From contig NZ_JAHKSN010000020.1 of the NCBI RefSeq assembly GCF_018863415.1, forward strand, positions 1 through 64,000: a DNA stretch of 64,000 nucleotides. The letters are read 5' to 3'. A program made the position numbers and the translations under genes. Below, piece by piece: positions 15,938-24,612 of this stretch. The stretch comes from Deinococcus aestuarii. GTDB lineage: Bacteria > Deinococcota > Deinococci > Deinococcales > Deinococcaceae. The notes below the pieces were generated by a model. It was not told where the DNA came from and did not search any database. It worked only from the letters and a program-made list of their open reading frames with translations. Position 1 is the stretch's first letter. Each line of letters opens with the position of its first letter.

Positions 15938-16774
15938 ATGACCTTACGCAAAGGGCATATCTGGACGGCCAGCAAACTGGACTTTCTTGAGGAGTACCTG
16001 CCTGCCTTTCAACTGGCCTGCCAGGCCTTCTGGCGGTCCGGGCACTCCAACACGTACTACGTGGACGGCTTCGCTGGGCCGGGCCAGAACACCATCAACA
16101 GCCAAATCCGGGCTGGTTCCCCTCTGATCGCGGCCCACATCACCCCGCCGTTCAAGCACTACTTTCTCGTCGAGGCCAAGATGGCGGCCCACGCCCAGCT
16201 CTTGCAGAATTTGGGCGAGCCCGGATTAGCGGCCGTCCGTCCCCAGATCGACGTGCGCCGGGGCAACTTCAATCAGGAGGTCGATTCGATCCTGGCGCAG
16301 TTGAGAGGCGGGCTTCCGGCGTTCTTCTTCCTTGATCCCGAGGGCCTGGAGCTGGAGTGGGAGACGGTGCGCAAGATCGGTCAACGGGCGAGGGCCGACC
16401 TCTTTATCCTGATCTCAGGCAGTGGGGTCCTGCGGTGTTCTGCACCGAGCATGCCGGGCCACCACGACAGCGTGACCCGCTTCTACGGGCACGAGCGCTG
16501 GCGGCAGGTGCTGCACGGCGAGGCGTTGGACACCGCTTCCCAGGCCGGGAAGAAGCGCTTCGAGACGGCCGTCGAACTCTACGTCGAGGGCTTGACCGGC
16601 CTCGGCTTTACCCACGTCGATCAATTTCTCATTGCCACGAACAGCCGGAACGCTGACCTGCACGCTCTGGTCTTCGCCTCGAAGAACGGCACGGCGGTCA
16701 AGATCGCCCGGCACGTCCTGAAGAAACTCGACAAGAACCGCCGCGGGGACCAGCAGCCGCTCTTCCCCGGTTAG
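15938..16774 (+). CDS. tcmP: three-Cys-motif partner protein TcmP, 278 aa
   Basis: The N terminus (KLDFLEEYLPAFQLACQAF, then YYVDGFAGPG) and the segment FFFLDPEGLELEWETV are typical of TcmP, whose function is unknown but which nearly always accompanies a phage Gp37/Gp68-type three-Cys protein. That partner is present here, convergent and overlapping by four bases at 16771-16774. FAGPG/FLDPEG resemble a methyltransferase-like Rossmann core. It is found in defence and prophage contexts, but a mechanism has not been established. Confidence 0.8.
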   Translation: MTLRKGHIWTASKLDFLEEYLPAFQLACQAFWRSGHSNTYYVDGFAGPGQNTINSQIRAGSPLIAAHITPPFKHYFLVEAKMAAHAQLLQNLGEPGLAAVRPQIDVRRGNFNQEVDSILAQLRGGLPAFFFLDPEGLELEWETVRKIGQRARADLFILISGSGVLRCSAPSMPGHHDSVTRFYGHERWRQVLHGEALDTASQAGKKRFETAVELYVEGLTGLGFTHVDQFLIATNSRNADLHALVFASKNGTAVKIARHVLKKLDKNRRGDQQPLFPG

Positions 16775-17490
16775 TCCGCCGATTGCGCTAAGGACAGAAC
16801 GGGCATCTCGTCCCAGGTGCGGCCGTCGAGGAGGCGACCATTGGACTTCGGCCGCGTCCCACCCCACTGTTTGTGGAAGAAGGAGACGTCCGCAGCGAGG
16901 CACTGATCGCGGATGGTCCGCACCCACTCCACCTCGATGGGCCGGTGCCCCCGCCCTGACTCGCCACCCGTGATGACCCAGTGGATGCCGTCGAGGTTCA
17001 GGTCGAGTGGCCCGAGCAGCGGCTCACAGGACAGGAACCGGACACTTGCGGGCACCTGGCGCAGCAGGTCTATCCGGGAGGCATACTTCTGGGTCTCGAC
17101 ACTCACGCCAACCCAGACGTTCTCCGGCCAGGGCAGCAGGGGGGCCAGTTCCTCCAGTCGGTCGGCCCGCTTAGTCAGCACCTGGAACACGTGCTGTGGA
17201 CACGACTGCATGACCTCGAAGATTTGTTGCAAGTACGCCAGCGGCATGTCCTCGTGGAACAGGTCAGACATGGAGTTCACGAAGATGCGGCTGGGGGAGC
17301 GCCAGGCACGGGGTTGCTGGAGCCGCCCGGGATGCAGGGTGAACTGGAACCCGGTGGGGAAGGTGGCCTGGAAGCGGCGGGTGATCTCCTCGGCGTAGCA
17401 GTGCTTGCAGCCGGGCGAGACCTTGGTACATCCGGTGGTCGGGTTCCAGGTTTTGTCCGTCCACTCGATGCCGGTCTTCGTGCTTGCCAT
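16771..17490 (-). CDS. phage Gp37/Gp68-family three-Cys-motif protein (DUF5131), 239 aa
   Basis: Start taken at MASTKTGIEW. Cys residues C21, C28 and C31 in CTKVSPGCKHCYAE form the CX6CX2C cluster that resembles a radical-SAM iron-sulphur site, within the family opening GIEWTDKTWNPTTGC. Further family features: RIFVNSMSDLFHED, FQVLTKRADRL, WVGVSVE and FLSCEPLLGPLDL. It pairs with tcmP on the opposite strand. Substrate unknown. Confidence 0.85.
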   Translation of the reverse strand: MASTKTGIEWTDKTWNPTTGCTKVSPGCKHCYAEEITRRFQATFPTGFQFTLHPGRLQQPRAWRSPSRIFVNSMSDLFHEDMPLAYLQQIFEVMQSCPQHVFQVLTKRADRLEELAPLLPWPENVWVGVSVETQKYASRIDLLRQVPASVRFLSCEPLLGPLDLNLDGIHWVITGGESGRGHRPIEVEWVRTIRDQCLAADVSFFHKQWGGTRPKSNGRLLDGRTWDEMPVLSLAQSAD

Positions 17491-17561
17491 AAACGCCCCG
17501 CTTTCCTCGGACGGCAGCTTACAGGACCACCCCGCCACGTGCGGACGCTCGGGGTGAACAG

Positions 17562-17951
<390 letters not shown>

Positions 17952-18027
17952 GGTGACCTCCCAAAGGTACGCCCCCAGCATATTCCGAAGAGGCCAACAA
18001 AAGGCCGGTTCGGCGGCGCCCCGTGGT

Positions 18028-18786
18028 TTACGGCCACCCCTGTTCCAACAGCGGCGTGGCGATCACTTCGTTCAACACGAGTTCCGCCGGAGACGCCGCG
18101 ACCCACACCAGCAGACGCGCCACCTCCTGGGGCGGTAACGCCTCCCGTTGAGACTTCGCGGCGCGCTCGCCCTCCTGCCGCGCTTCCGGCGTCCACTGTC
18201 CCCAGTGGGTGTCCAGCGCCCCAGGGAAAATGACCATCGCCCGAATGCCGTGTTCCCGCCCCTCGGCTGCTAGCGCCTGCGTGAACCCGCTCAGCGCGAA
18301 CTTCGAGGCACAGTACGCACTCGCGTTCGCCCACCCCCGCTTCCCGGCGGTCGAGGAAATATTCAGGATCACCCCCCGCCCCTGCCGCTGCATCAGGGGG
18401 AACACCGCCTTGCTCAGCAGGAACGGCGCACGCAAGTTCACGCCCAACACCCGATCCCAGTCCTGGGCGCTTAACTCGACCACTCGGCCCGGCACGTCCG
18501 TCCCGGCATTGTTGACGAGCACGTCCACCCGGCCGAATGTTGCCGTCACCTCCGCGGCCGCTCGCTCGATGGCCTGCTCGTCCTCCAGGTCGAGGGGCAG
18601 GATTAGGGCGCGGCGCCCGAGGGCCTCCACCTCACCGGCGACCTCCTGAAGGTCTCGGGCACTGCGGGCGATCAGCACGATGTCTGCCCCAGCCTGGGCG
18701 AACTCCACGGCGGCGGCGCGGCCCAGGCCGCTGCTGGCGCCGGTGATCAGGGCCACCTGACCCTGCAAGGAACGTGTGTCGGTCAT
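18028..18786 (-). CDS. short-chain dehydrogenase/reductase, 252 aa
   Basis: Classical SDR: cofactor motif TGASSGLG at 15-22, NNAG at 92-95, catalytic Ser near 144, Y158 and K162 in YCASK. R41 after the second strand (LIARSARDL) favours NADPH. The substrate is unknown. It lies alone between ddrO and a divergent basic protein gene, with its own short upstream region. Confidence 0.9.
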   Translation of the reverse strand: MTDTRSLQGQVALITGASSGLGRAAAVEFAQAGADIVLIARSARDLQEVAGEVEALGRRALILPLDLEDEQAIERAAAEVTATFGRVDVLVNNAGTDVPGRVVELSAQDWDRVLGVNLRAPFLLSKAVFPLMQRQGRGVILNISSTAGKRGWANASAYCASKFALSGFTQALAAEGREHGIRAMVIFPGALDTHWGQWTPEARQEGERAAKSQREALPPQEVARLLVWVAASPAELVLNEVIATPLLEQGWP

Positions 18787-18868
18787 CCCGGCACTCTAAT
18801 GGGGAGGCCGAACGGGTGTTGATCGTCGTCTTGAGGCTGCGCTTGGTATTCCGACCTCAAGCCCTAAG

Positions 18869-19345
18869 ATGAAGCGCGTGCCCTACACGACGTTGAGTGA
18901 GCAGATGAAAAACCTTTCCAACCCACAACGGAGCGACGCCTTCGTGAAACGGGTGCGGGAGGCGGTGCGAACGGGCGAGTTCGAGGCGGCGCAACTGCCT
19001 GAGCGCGTGACGCTTCCCAAGACTTTCCGCAGGCGAGGCAGCGACGAGACGGCGACCCGGGACACCCGCGAGCTGGTGATTGAGCTGACGCCCCAGTACG
19101 AGGCCTGGTTCCAGCAGGTGAACGAGGAACTGGCAGCGGCCCCCAGCCGCAGCGCCCGGGTCAAGCTGACCGTTGAGAACATCGAGTCGGGAGCGGTGGA
19201 TTTCAAGACGCTCGCCGAGGAGACCAGGCGCAAAATGCAGGCCGCCTATGACAAGGGCCAGCAGCTCGGCAAGTCGCGCGCACAGAAGACTAAGGGCACC
19301 AAGGCCAAGACGACGCGAGGCCGCACGACTAAGGCCAAGAAGTAG
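18869..19345 (+). CDS. basic-tailed protein, 158 aa, paralogue of the 61831-62229 gene
   Basis: Not a family I can name. Residues 20-130 align by eye with the product at 61831-62229: FVKRVREAVRTGEFEAA against FIVNLKNAIRTNVFDGA, then TPQYEAWFQQ against TPEFQAWLEK, and VDFKTLAEETRRK against ISMRDLADKFRRR. The C-terminal 30 residues are a Lys/Thr/Arg-rich tail, suggesting nucleic-acid binding. A strong terminator follows at 19407-19428. Confidence 0.6.
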   Translation: MKRVPYTTLSEQMKNLSNPQRSDAFVKRVREAVRTGEFEAAQLPERVTLPKTFRRRGSDETATRDTRELVIELTPQYEAWFQQVNEELAAAPSRSARVKLTVENIESGAVDFKTLAEETRRKMQAAYDKGQQLGKSRAQKTKGTKAKTTRGRTTKAKK

Positions 19346-19406
19346 GTCCCTGAACCCGGGTGCATAAGTTGACTTCCCGTGCATCCGACGCTAACTTAGA
19401 GAAATC

Positions 19407-19428
19407 AAGGCGGCCTCCGGGCCGCCTT
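19407..19428. terminator. terminator between basic protein and P450 genes
   Basis: AAGGCGGCC (19407-19415) pairs with GGCCGCCTT (19420-19428) around the tetraloop TCCG, followed by TCCCCTTT. It serves the two convergent genes. Confidence 0.85.
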
Positions 19429-19449
19429 CCCCTTTGAGTGCTGTTCAGC

Positions 19450-20784
19450 TCAATATCTGCGGGCGTGGACCCTCATGCGGAGGCCGCCGCGGGGCCGCAG
19501 GGTGATGGATGGACCCGGACGAACCGGCGCGGCCAGGCGCAGGCGGAACCCCGAGGCCAGGGTCGCCAGGAGCAAAGCCGCCTCCATCTGGGCGAACGCC
19601 TGGCCGATGCACACCCGTGGCCCGCCGCCGAAGGGAAAGTAGGCGTAGCGGGGCAGCGAGCGCTCGAAGTCGGGGGCGAGCCAACGCTCGGGGTGGAAAG
19701 CGTCCGGCTCCTCCCAGAACCGGGGGTCGCGGTGGGTGACGTACTGGCTCATCACGACCCGCGCCTCGGCGGGCAGCGCGTAGCCCCCCACCTCCCAGGG
19801 CTCACGGGTCACGCGCCGTACCGTCCAGGCCGGGGGATACAGCCGCAGCGTCTCCTTGATCACCGCCGAGAGGTAGGGCAGCCTCGGCAGGGCCGCGAGG
19901 CTGGCTGCCTCCGTCCCCAGCACCTCATCCAGTTCAGCGTGCAGGCGTGACTCGGCGCTCGGGTGGGTGGCGAGCAGGAAAAAGGCCCAGGACAAGGTGT
20001 TGGCGGTCGTCTCGTGCCCGGCCAGGATCAGGGTCTTGACCTCATCGAGCAGTTGCTCCGCGGACATTGGGCAACCGTCGTCGTCACGGGCCGCGAGCAG
20101 CATGGACAGGAGGTCGCCCTCGTCGCGGTCCTCCTGGCGCCTCTCGCGGATCACGTCCTCGATGGCGTGGTTGAGGTCGGCGATGGCGCCGTCGATTCGG
20201 GCGAATAGGCGGCGCCCCAGCGGGGGCACGAACCGGGGCAGGCCATGCACGAAGTGGTCGTACTCACTGAGCACGGTATCGAGCCCGGCGCTGATGGTGC
20301 GGGTCGCCGTGCTGCCCGGCTCGGCGCCAAACAGCGTCTTAGTCACCACACCGAGGGTCAGGCGCATCACGTCATCGTGGACGTCGCGCACCTCGCCGTC
20401 GCGCCACGCCTGCCGCGTCCGGGCCGCCAACGTAACTATCGTGGCCGCGTAGTTCTCAATGCGTGCCCGGTGGAAGGCAGGCTGGGCCAGGCGGCGTTGC
20501 CGCCGCCAGAAGTCCCCCTCGCTGGTCAGCAGACCGTGGCCCAACAGCGGGTCGAGCACCGGATCGCCTCTCAACCCCTTGTCGAACAGCCGTCCGGTCT
20601 GCACGTGCGCGAACTCGATATCGCGCGGATGGGTCAGCAGGTACAGTTCAACGTCCCCGGCGACCAAGCGGATCACGTCCCCCTGGGTGCGCGCGACGTG
20701 CTGGAAATAGGCCAGCAGATTCCAGGCCAGCATGGGCGTGTGGCCCAGACGCGGAAATGCAGGTGGAGACGGCGCGGCAGTCAC
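19450..20784 (-). CDS. cytochrome P450, 444 aa
   Basis: All P450 landmarks are present: I-helix LAGHETTANTLSWAF, K-helix ExxR in KETLRLYPP, the aromatic/meander region, and the haem-binding loop FPFGGGPRVCIGQAF with ligand C392. Length is typical of a soluble, separate-reductase bacterial P450. Sequence style (membrane-free N terminus, AGHETT) resembles the fatty-acid/terpenoid types. Some Deinococcus P450s hydroxylate carotenoids, but no carotenoid gene is adjacent. Confidence 0.92.
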   Translation of the reverse strand: MTAAPSPPAFPRLGHTPMLAWNLLAYFQHVARTQGDVIRLVAGDVELYLLTHPRDIEFAHVQTGRLFDKGLRGDPVLDPLLGHGLLTSEGDFWRRQRRLAQPAFHRARIENYAATIVTLAARTRQAWRDGEVRDVHDDVMRLTLGVVTKTLFGAEPGSTATRTISAGLDTVLSEYDHFVHGLPRFVPPLGRRLFARIDGAIADLNHAIEDVIRERRQEDRDEGDLLSMLLAARDDDGCPMSAEQLLDEVKTLILAGHETTANTLSWAFFLLATHPSAESRLHAELDEVLGTEAASLAALPRLPYLSAVIKETLRLYPPAWTVRRVTREPWEVGGYALPAEARVVMSQYVTHRDPRFWEEPDAFHPERWLAPDFERSLPRYAYFPFGGGPRVCIGQAFAQMEAALLLATLASGFRLRLAAPVRPGPSITLRPRGGLRMRVHARRY

Positions 20785-21051
20785 GTGGTCATGTTACGGG
20801 GACGGCTGAATCGCTCAACGTTGTCGAATCATTCTGGCGGGCCTACCAATGCTGAGCGTGTCTCAACTCCTGTCGGGATACCCTTTGCCTCTTACGACGA
20901 ACTTCATTCACCGGATGACCTGCGCCGCCACGTCCTAGTCAAGAGCCACCCACGTCCGCTCAGCAGTCAGGGCAGACAAGCCGAGGCGCGGCGCCCAGGT
21001 GAGATGGAGCGCTCACTTTCCCCCACCGCTCGCTAGCGTGGGGCGTGCCCC

Positions 21052-21474
21052 TCAGGCTGCACTCCGAATTAGCTCGACTCCAAAAGGAAGGTCGGGAAGG
21101 GCCGCCCAGTTCTGTTCGGCTGTCATCACGTCCGCCCCCAACGCCTCCGCCGTGCCCAGGCACAGGGCATCGCCCAGACTGAGATCGTAAGGCTTGCGCC
21201 GGGCGTAGTAGAAGCTGGCTGCCCGCTGCGCGCTGACCTCGAAGGGAATCACCGTGAGGAGCTGCCCGAGCTGGTGAATGCGGGTCCGCACCTGTTCCGG
21301 GGTGAAGGTCCCGTCACTGACGAGCTTGCCCTCGACCTCGATGAGCTGCACGGTGCTGACCAGGTGCTCGCGCCGGGCAGTCGTCAACGATTTCAGGACC
21401 CTCTCCCCTCCCGGCTCTTTACGGATAAAGGCGGTGAGGGCACTGGCATCGATCAGGAGCGGCCGGGTGCTCAA
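21052..21474 (-). CDS. vapC: PIN-domain toxin (VapC type), 140 aa
   Basis: PIN fold acidic residues: D9 in LLIDASAL, E44-46 region in LIEVEG, D100 in LSLGDALCLGTA and D114 in DVMTAEQNW. VapC toxins are Mg-dependent RNases acting on tRNA or rRNA. The GTG/ATG start overlaps the antitoxin stop by four bases (21471-21474), the normal toxin-antitoxin arrangement. It may stabilise the plasmid. Confidence 0.85.
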   Translation of the reverse strand: MSTRPLLIDASALTAFIRKEPGGERVLKSLTTARREHLVSTVQLIEVEGKLVSDGTFTPEQVRTRIHQLGQLLTVIPFEVSAQRAASFYYARRKPYDLSLGDALCLGTAEALGADVMTAEQNWAALPDLPFGVELIRSAA

Positions 21475-21743
21475 GGCTTCTCCCGCTCGGCCTCGGCACG
21501 TCGCTCGTCAAGGAGTTCCTGGGTGAAGTCGCGGCCGTCTTCCTCGGCGAGGCTCCCGTACAGCTCCTGGGCCAAGTGGTGTCTAGTGGTGAGTCGCACC
21601 TGCTTCCCCTCCACCATGTAGAGCAGAGTGTCCCCTTCAGCCACCTCTAGCGCATCTCGTACTCCTCGGGGAAGAATAGCCCGATACTTGGGGCCAAGTT
21701 GGCCGGAGTACACCTGCGGCTCTATGGGGACACTTTTCGTCAT
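21471..21743 (-). CDS. vapB: AbrB/SpoVT-type antitoxin (VapB), 90 aa
   Basis: Residues 12-55 form a swapped-hairpin AbrB domain (GQLGPKYRAILPRGVRDAL, EGDTLLYMVEGKQV). The C-terminal half is charged and would wrap the toxin. First gene of the pair. Two direct repeats overlap its start (21723-21754) and are probably its operator. Confidence 0.8.
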   Translation of the reverse strand: MTKSVPIEPQVYSGQLGPKYRAILPRGVRDALEVAEGDTLLYMVEGKQVRLTTRHHLAQELYGSLAEEDGRDFTQELLDERRAEAEREKP

Positions 21744-21758
21744 AGGGACACTTTACCA
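21723..21758. promoter_or_regulatory. direct repeats at the antitoxin start (candidate operator)
   Basis: TATGGGGACACTTT (21723-21736) and CATAGGGACACTTT (21741-21754) are spaced 18 bases apart and cover the antitoxin start codon. A further GGGACAC lies at 21836. Autoregulation by the antitoxin is the usual arrangement. Confidence 0.5.
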
Positions 21759-21819
21759 AACTCAACGCCCCTCCCTTACCCTACCCTTCCGGTAACAGGT
21801 CTTACCAGAAAGTGTTATT

Positions 21820-22623
21820 GTGGAGAAGACACTAAGGGACACAACCTCTTTCTGGGACATCGGCCCCCCTACAGGGTCATCCCCTCCTGACCAGGACATA
21901 TTGCGTCTCCTGTGCCCCTTACACACCACCGAGGTCACCTTGAGCCCACGCCACACCCGCCACCTCGCCGCTGCCCTTCAGCAGGACCTCCACCTCCGGC
22001 CCGAACTGGCCGGTCCCACCACCTGGAGCGCCCTGGGTCAGGCCACAGTGGAGGCCCGCATCTGCACGGCTGCCGACGCCGCATCTAGGCGCCACGCCCT
22101 GCAACGCGCTCTCCGACCCGTCCTCATCGCCGTGCACGAGGCCGGCCACGCCGTCGCCCACCTCCAGGGCGAGCGGGACCTCGGCGCCCGCCTGCTGCGG
22201 CTGGAGTGGTACGGCCCCGGCCACGCTGCACGTCCAGCCCTGGGCGTCGATGCGGCGACCCTGGCCGAGAGCATCCCGTGTGCCCATCCCAGCCTGACCC
22301 GCGCCGCGCTGTTCGCCGTGCTCGCCGGACCACACGTCGTTCCGGCGGTCTTTCCCCGGGCGGCCGCCGCGGGACTCGTTCCAACCGAGGAGTGGGGTCC
22401 CGACCTGGACTTCGCCGTGGAGATTCAGAAGATGATGTGGGGCTTCTTCCAAGATGCCCGTGCCCTGCGCAAGAGCGTCCTGCGGCGGATTCGGGGGGAG
22501 GCCTTCGTCCGGGCGGTCTTGCCAGTCGCCCGGGCGTTCTTGGATTGTTACCCGAACGGCACGCTGGAGGGCGAGCAGGTCCGGGCCCTTTGCCGAAGGG
22601 CTGGAAGGAGAGTGGCGACGTGA
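21820..22623 (+). CDS. HEAGH-motif metalloprotease-like protein, 267 aa
   Basis: Residues 104-113 read IAVHEAGHAV, with zinc-binding H106, E107 and H110, the pattern of M41 (FtsH-type) peptidases. There is no AAA module. A possible third ligand is Asp in GPDLDFAVE further on, the place where M41 peptidases carry theirs. The start is uncertain: GTG at 21820 or an internal codon near 21940. Its stop overlaps the recombinase start (GTGA). Coupling suggests proteolytic control of an integration event, but this is inference. Confidence 0.6.
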   Translation: MEKTLRDTTSFWDIGPPTGSSPPDQDILRLLCPLHTTEVTLSPRHTRHLAAALQQDLHLRPELAGPTTWSALGQATVEARICTAADAASRRHALQRALRPVLIAVHEAGHAVAHLQGERDLGARLLRLEWYGPGHAARPALGVDAATLAESIPCAHPSLTRAALFAVLAGPHVVPAVFPRAAAAGLVPTEEWGPDLDFAVEIQKMMWGFFQDARALRKSVLRRIRGEAFVRAVLPVARAFLDCYPNGTLEGEQVRALCRRAGRRVAT

Positions 22624-23555
22624 CCCTGGACCTGTACCGGCACGGACACCTTGCGCCGTCGCGCGCGTGGGTGAACCTCCAGCCGGAGGAGCGGCGGCGC
22701 CGGGCGGTGGCAGCCGTCGCGGAACAGGATATGGGGACGCTCCTCGATCTGCTCGAAGCCCATCACGTCCGCACCCACGGGCACGTCAGCAAAGAGACCT
22801 TGCGGAAATACCGGCTCGGGGCCCGCACCTGGCTGGAGTACGCCCAGGACAACGCCGTGAAGGTGCTGCACCCGGAGACTGAGCACGCCGACCTCTGGGT
22901 GCGTGAGCTGGAGGTCAAGGGGAAGTCCCCTGCATCCGTGGGTGTGCTGCTCGCGGGAGCACGGGCGCTCTACGCCGCCCTGCGCTGGGCCAGGGCCACC
23001 ACCGACCACCCGTTCACCGATGTGAAGCCGCGCAAGGACAAGCGGCGCCCCTGGGATAAAAGACAGCCCTACCCGGAAGGGGACGTGGGCAAACTGCTCG
23101 CCGTCGCCCCTGTCGAGATGCGGGTGCTGCTGCGGCTTGGAGGCATCGCTGGTCTACGCGCCTCGGAAATCACGGGGCTGAAGTGGGGCGACTTGGACCT
23201 GGAAGGTGGGGCCCTCACCGTGCGGAACGGGAAGGGCGGGAAGACCCGGCGTGTCCTGTTGTCCTCTTCCTTGATTGCGGACTTACGAGAACTCGGTCCG
23301 CAAAAAGAAAACGTGGCGGTGATCGGACGGACCCCGGAAGCGGCGCGGGGGAGACTGCGGACCCTCTGCCAGCGGGAGGGTATTCCGTACCTGGGCCTGC
23401 ACGCGCTGCGGCACACGGCGGGGACGCGCCTGGTCAAGGCTGGCTTTCAGCTTCAGGACGTGGCCGAGCACCTGGGGCACAGCGACGTGCAGACCGCCCG
23501 CACCTACGGCAAGTGGGCCGACGACCGGCTCAAGGAGCACATGCGGGGAAGTTGA
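22620..23555 (+). CDS. tyrosine recombinase/integrase, 311 aa
   Basis: SAM-like core-binding domain at about 35-130, then catalytic domain with R180 (AGLRASEITGLKWGDL), H261/R264 (LHALRHTAGT), H287 (LGHSDVQTARTY) and nucleophile Y296. XerD-like length. GTG start overlaps the stop of the metalloprotease-like gene, so longer readings upstream are artefacts. Likely resolves dimers or integrates a module. A decayed relative lies immediately downstream. Confidence 0.9.
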   Translation: MTLDLYRHGHLAPSRAWVNLQPEERRRRAVAAVAEQDMGTLLDLLEAHHVRTHGHVSKETLRKYRLGARTWLEYAQDNAVKVLHPETEHADLWVRELEVKGKSPASVGVLLAGARALYAALRWARATTDHPFTDVKPRKDKRRPWDKRQPYPEGDVGKLLAVAPVEMRVLLRLGGIAGLRASEITGLKWGDLDLEGGALTVRNGKGGKTRRVLLSSSLIADLRELGPQKENVAVIGRTPEAARGRLRTLCQREGIPYLGLHALRHTAGTRLVKAGFQLQDVAEHLGHSDVQTARTYGKWADDRLKEHMRGS

Positions 23556-23604
23556 CGTTTTCCTCCGGTGGGGCAGGGGCAGACGTATGGGCGGGCCGGA
23601 GGGT

Positions 23605-23816
23605 CCTACCGAGGGCTGCACGCGCTGGGGCATGAGCCGGGACGCGGAGGGTACATTCCAAGCTCACCCTGCACGACATGGCCCGCCATCTCGGGCACAG
23701 CAGCATCGAGACCACCCAAGCCTCCGCCGAATGGGCTGACGACCGCCCCAAGCGCGCGCTGAGCGGTGTTTCTAGCGACAGCTCAAGAAGCATCTGCATC
23801 GCGCGTAAGGAATAGG
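23605..23816 (+). pseudogene. decayed C-terminal fragment of a second tyrosine recombinase
   Basis: From 23609 one frame reads RGLHALGHEP, like the LHALRHTAG box of the intact gene. From 23663 another frame reads LTLHDMARHLGHSSIETTQ, then ASAEWADDRPKRALSG, matching FQLQDVAEHLGHSDVQT and KWADDRLKEHMRG. A frameshift separates the boxes, the HxxR arginine reads Gly and the Tyr nucleophile position reads Ala, so it is inactive. It is either an old duplication or the remnant of another element. Confidence 0.75.
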
Positions 23817-23917
23817 CTTACCCGGTCTGGAGTGGGCTCGGCCATTAGCTCGCCCTAGACACCACACAGCCCCACAGATCTTTCGACGAGTCACCCCTGG
23901 CACCGTTACCATAGTTC

Positions 23918-24577
23918 ATGTCCAACTCCAGCAGCAAGACCCGACCCAGCTTGAGAGAAGTGCTGATTCAGCGCGGTGTCATTGCTCCTGTGGAGACTTC
24001 CACTGCCGATTTATTGTCACGGAATGGAAGGACTACCCAGCCGCCCTCAAAACAGCAGCCCGCCAAATTGAAGACGGCCAGAGATCAGGCCAACGCATTC
24101 ATTTACCAGTTAAGCGAAAGTCGAATTTTGCCCTCTGGCTTTCGTGCTCGATGTCGTTGGCTTCTGGATGTTCAGAGCCTCTGCTTAGAGGCTGAGAGGT
24201 TTTTTGAGCTTCAATGGCCGCAGAAGACGCACGATCACATCAATCGCGCCATACTCGCGCAACTATGGAATATAATTATTGCGTCGCGCAAGCACTGGCT
24301 TGGAGTGGCATTAAAGCTTACTTACTCACCAGACCCAGCCAGTGATTTGCAGCTTCTCAAGAGCTACAATGCTATGCGCGAAAGCTTAGAAGATGAAAAC
24401 TGCTTTAGGAGTCCTCGAGTTCGCAAATACATCCTTGAATTCTTGCGAGAGCACAAGCGTGAACTCGACCGTCAGGCCAATATCAGGACTTTCTATGGAG
24501 AGGGTTATAAAAATCAAGCGGCGTCGAACAGCAATACCACTGTTCGACGCCGCGGGCGGGTTAGGTTCGTCCGCTAA
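23918..24577 (+). CDS. hypothetical helical protein, 219 aa
   Basis: No family recognised. Low-complexity N terminus (about 1-55), then a long helical region with many aromatic residues (LWNIIIASRKHWLGVALKL) and a basic C terminus. A/T content is higher than in neighbouring genes, which suggests recent acquisition. TACCAT lies 7 bases before the ATG, a leaderless-type -10. The 3' end contains an 11-bp stem-loop. It lies downstream of the recombinase remnant and converges on the type III cluster. Confidence 0.5.
   Translation: MSNSSSKTRPSLREVLIQRGVIAPVETSTADLLSRNGRTTQPPSKQQPAKLKTARDQANAFIYQLSESRILPSGFRARCRWLLDVQSLCLEAERFFELQWPQKTHDHINRAILAQLWNIIIASRKHWLGVALKLTYSPDPASDLQLLKSYNAMRESLEDENCFRSPRVRKYILEFLREHKRELDRQANIRTFYGEGYKNQAASNSNTTVRRRGRVRFVR
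24518..24553. terminator. 11-bp inverted repeat at the end of the 219-aa gene
   Basis: GCGGCGTCGAA (24518-24528) pairs perfectly with TTCGACGCCGC (24543-24553), loop of 14. It lies just before the stop codon and between two convergent genes, so it probably ends transcription from both sides. Confidence 0.55.
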
Positions 24578-24612
24578 TTGTCACCGGAGGCGTAATTTAA
24601 GGATGCGCTGGA

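Noticed and set aside
17952..18027. DdrO response motif (TTATGTCATTGACATAA-like) upstream of ddrO
   Set aside because: Looked for here and elsewhere; no palindrome with the required half-sites was seen.
20785..20860. Short stretch reading LNVVESFWRAYQ, like the start of a SnoaL/NTF2-type protein
   Set aside because: The frame stops after a few codons and no further similarity follows; too short to call a gene or remnant.
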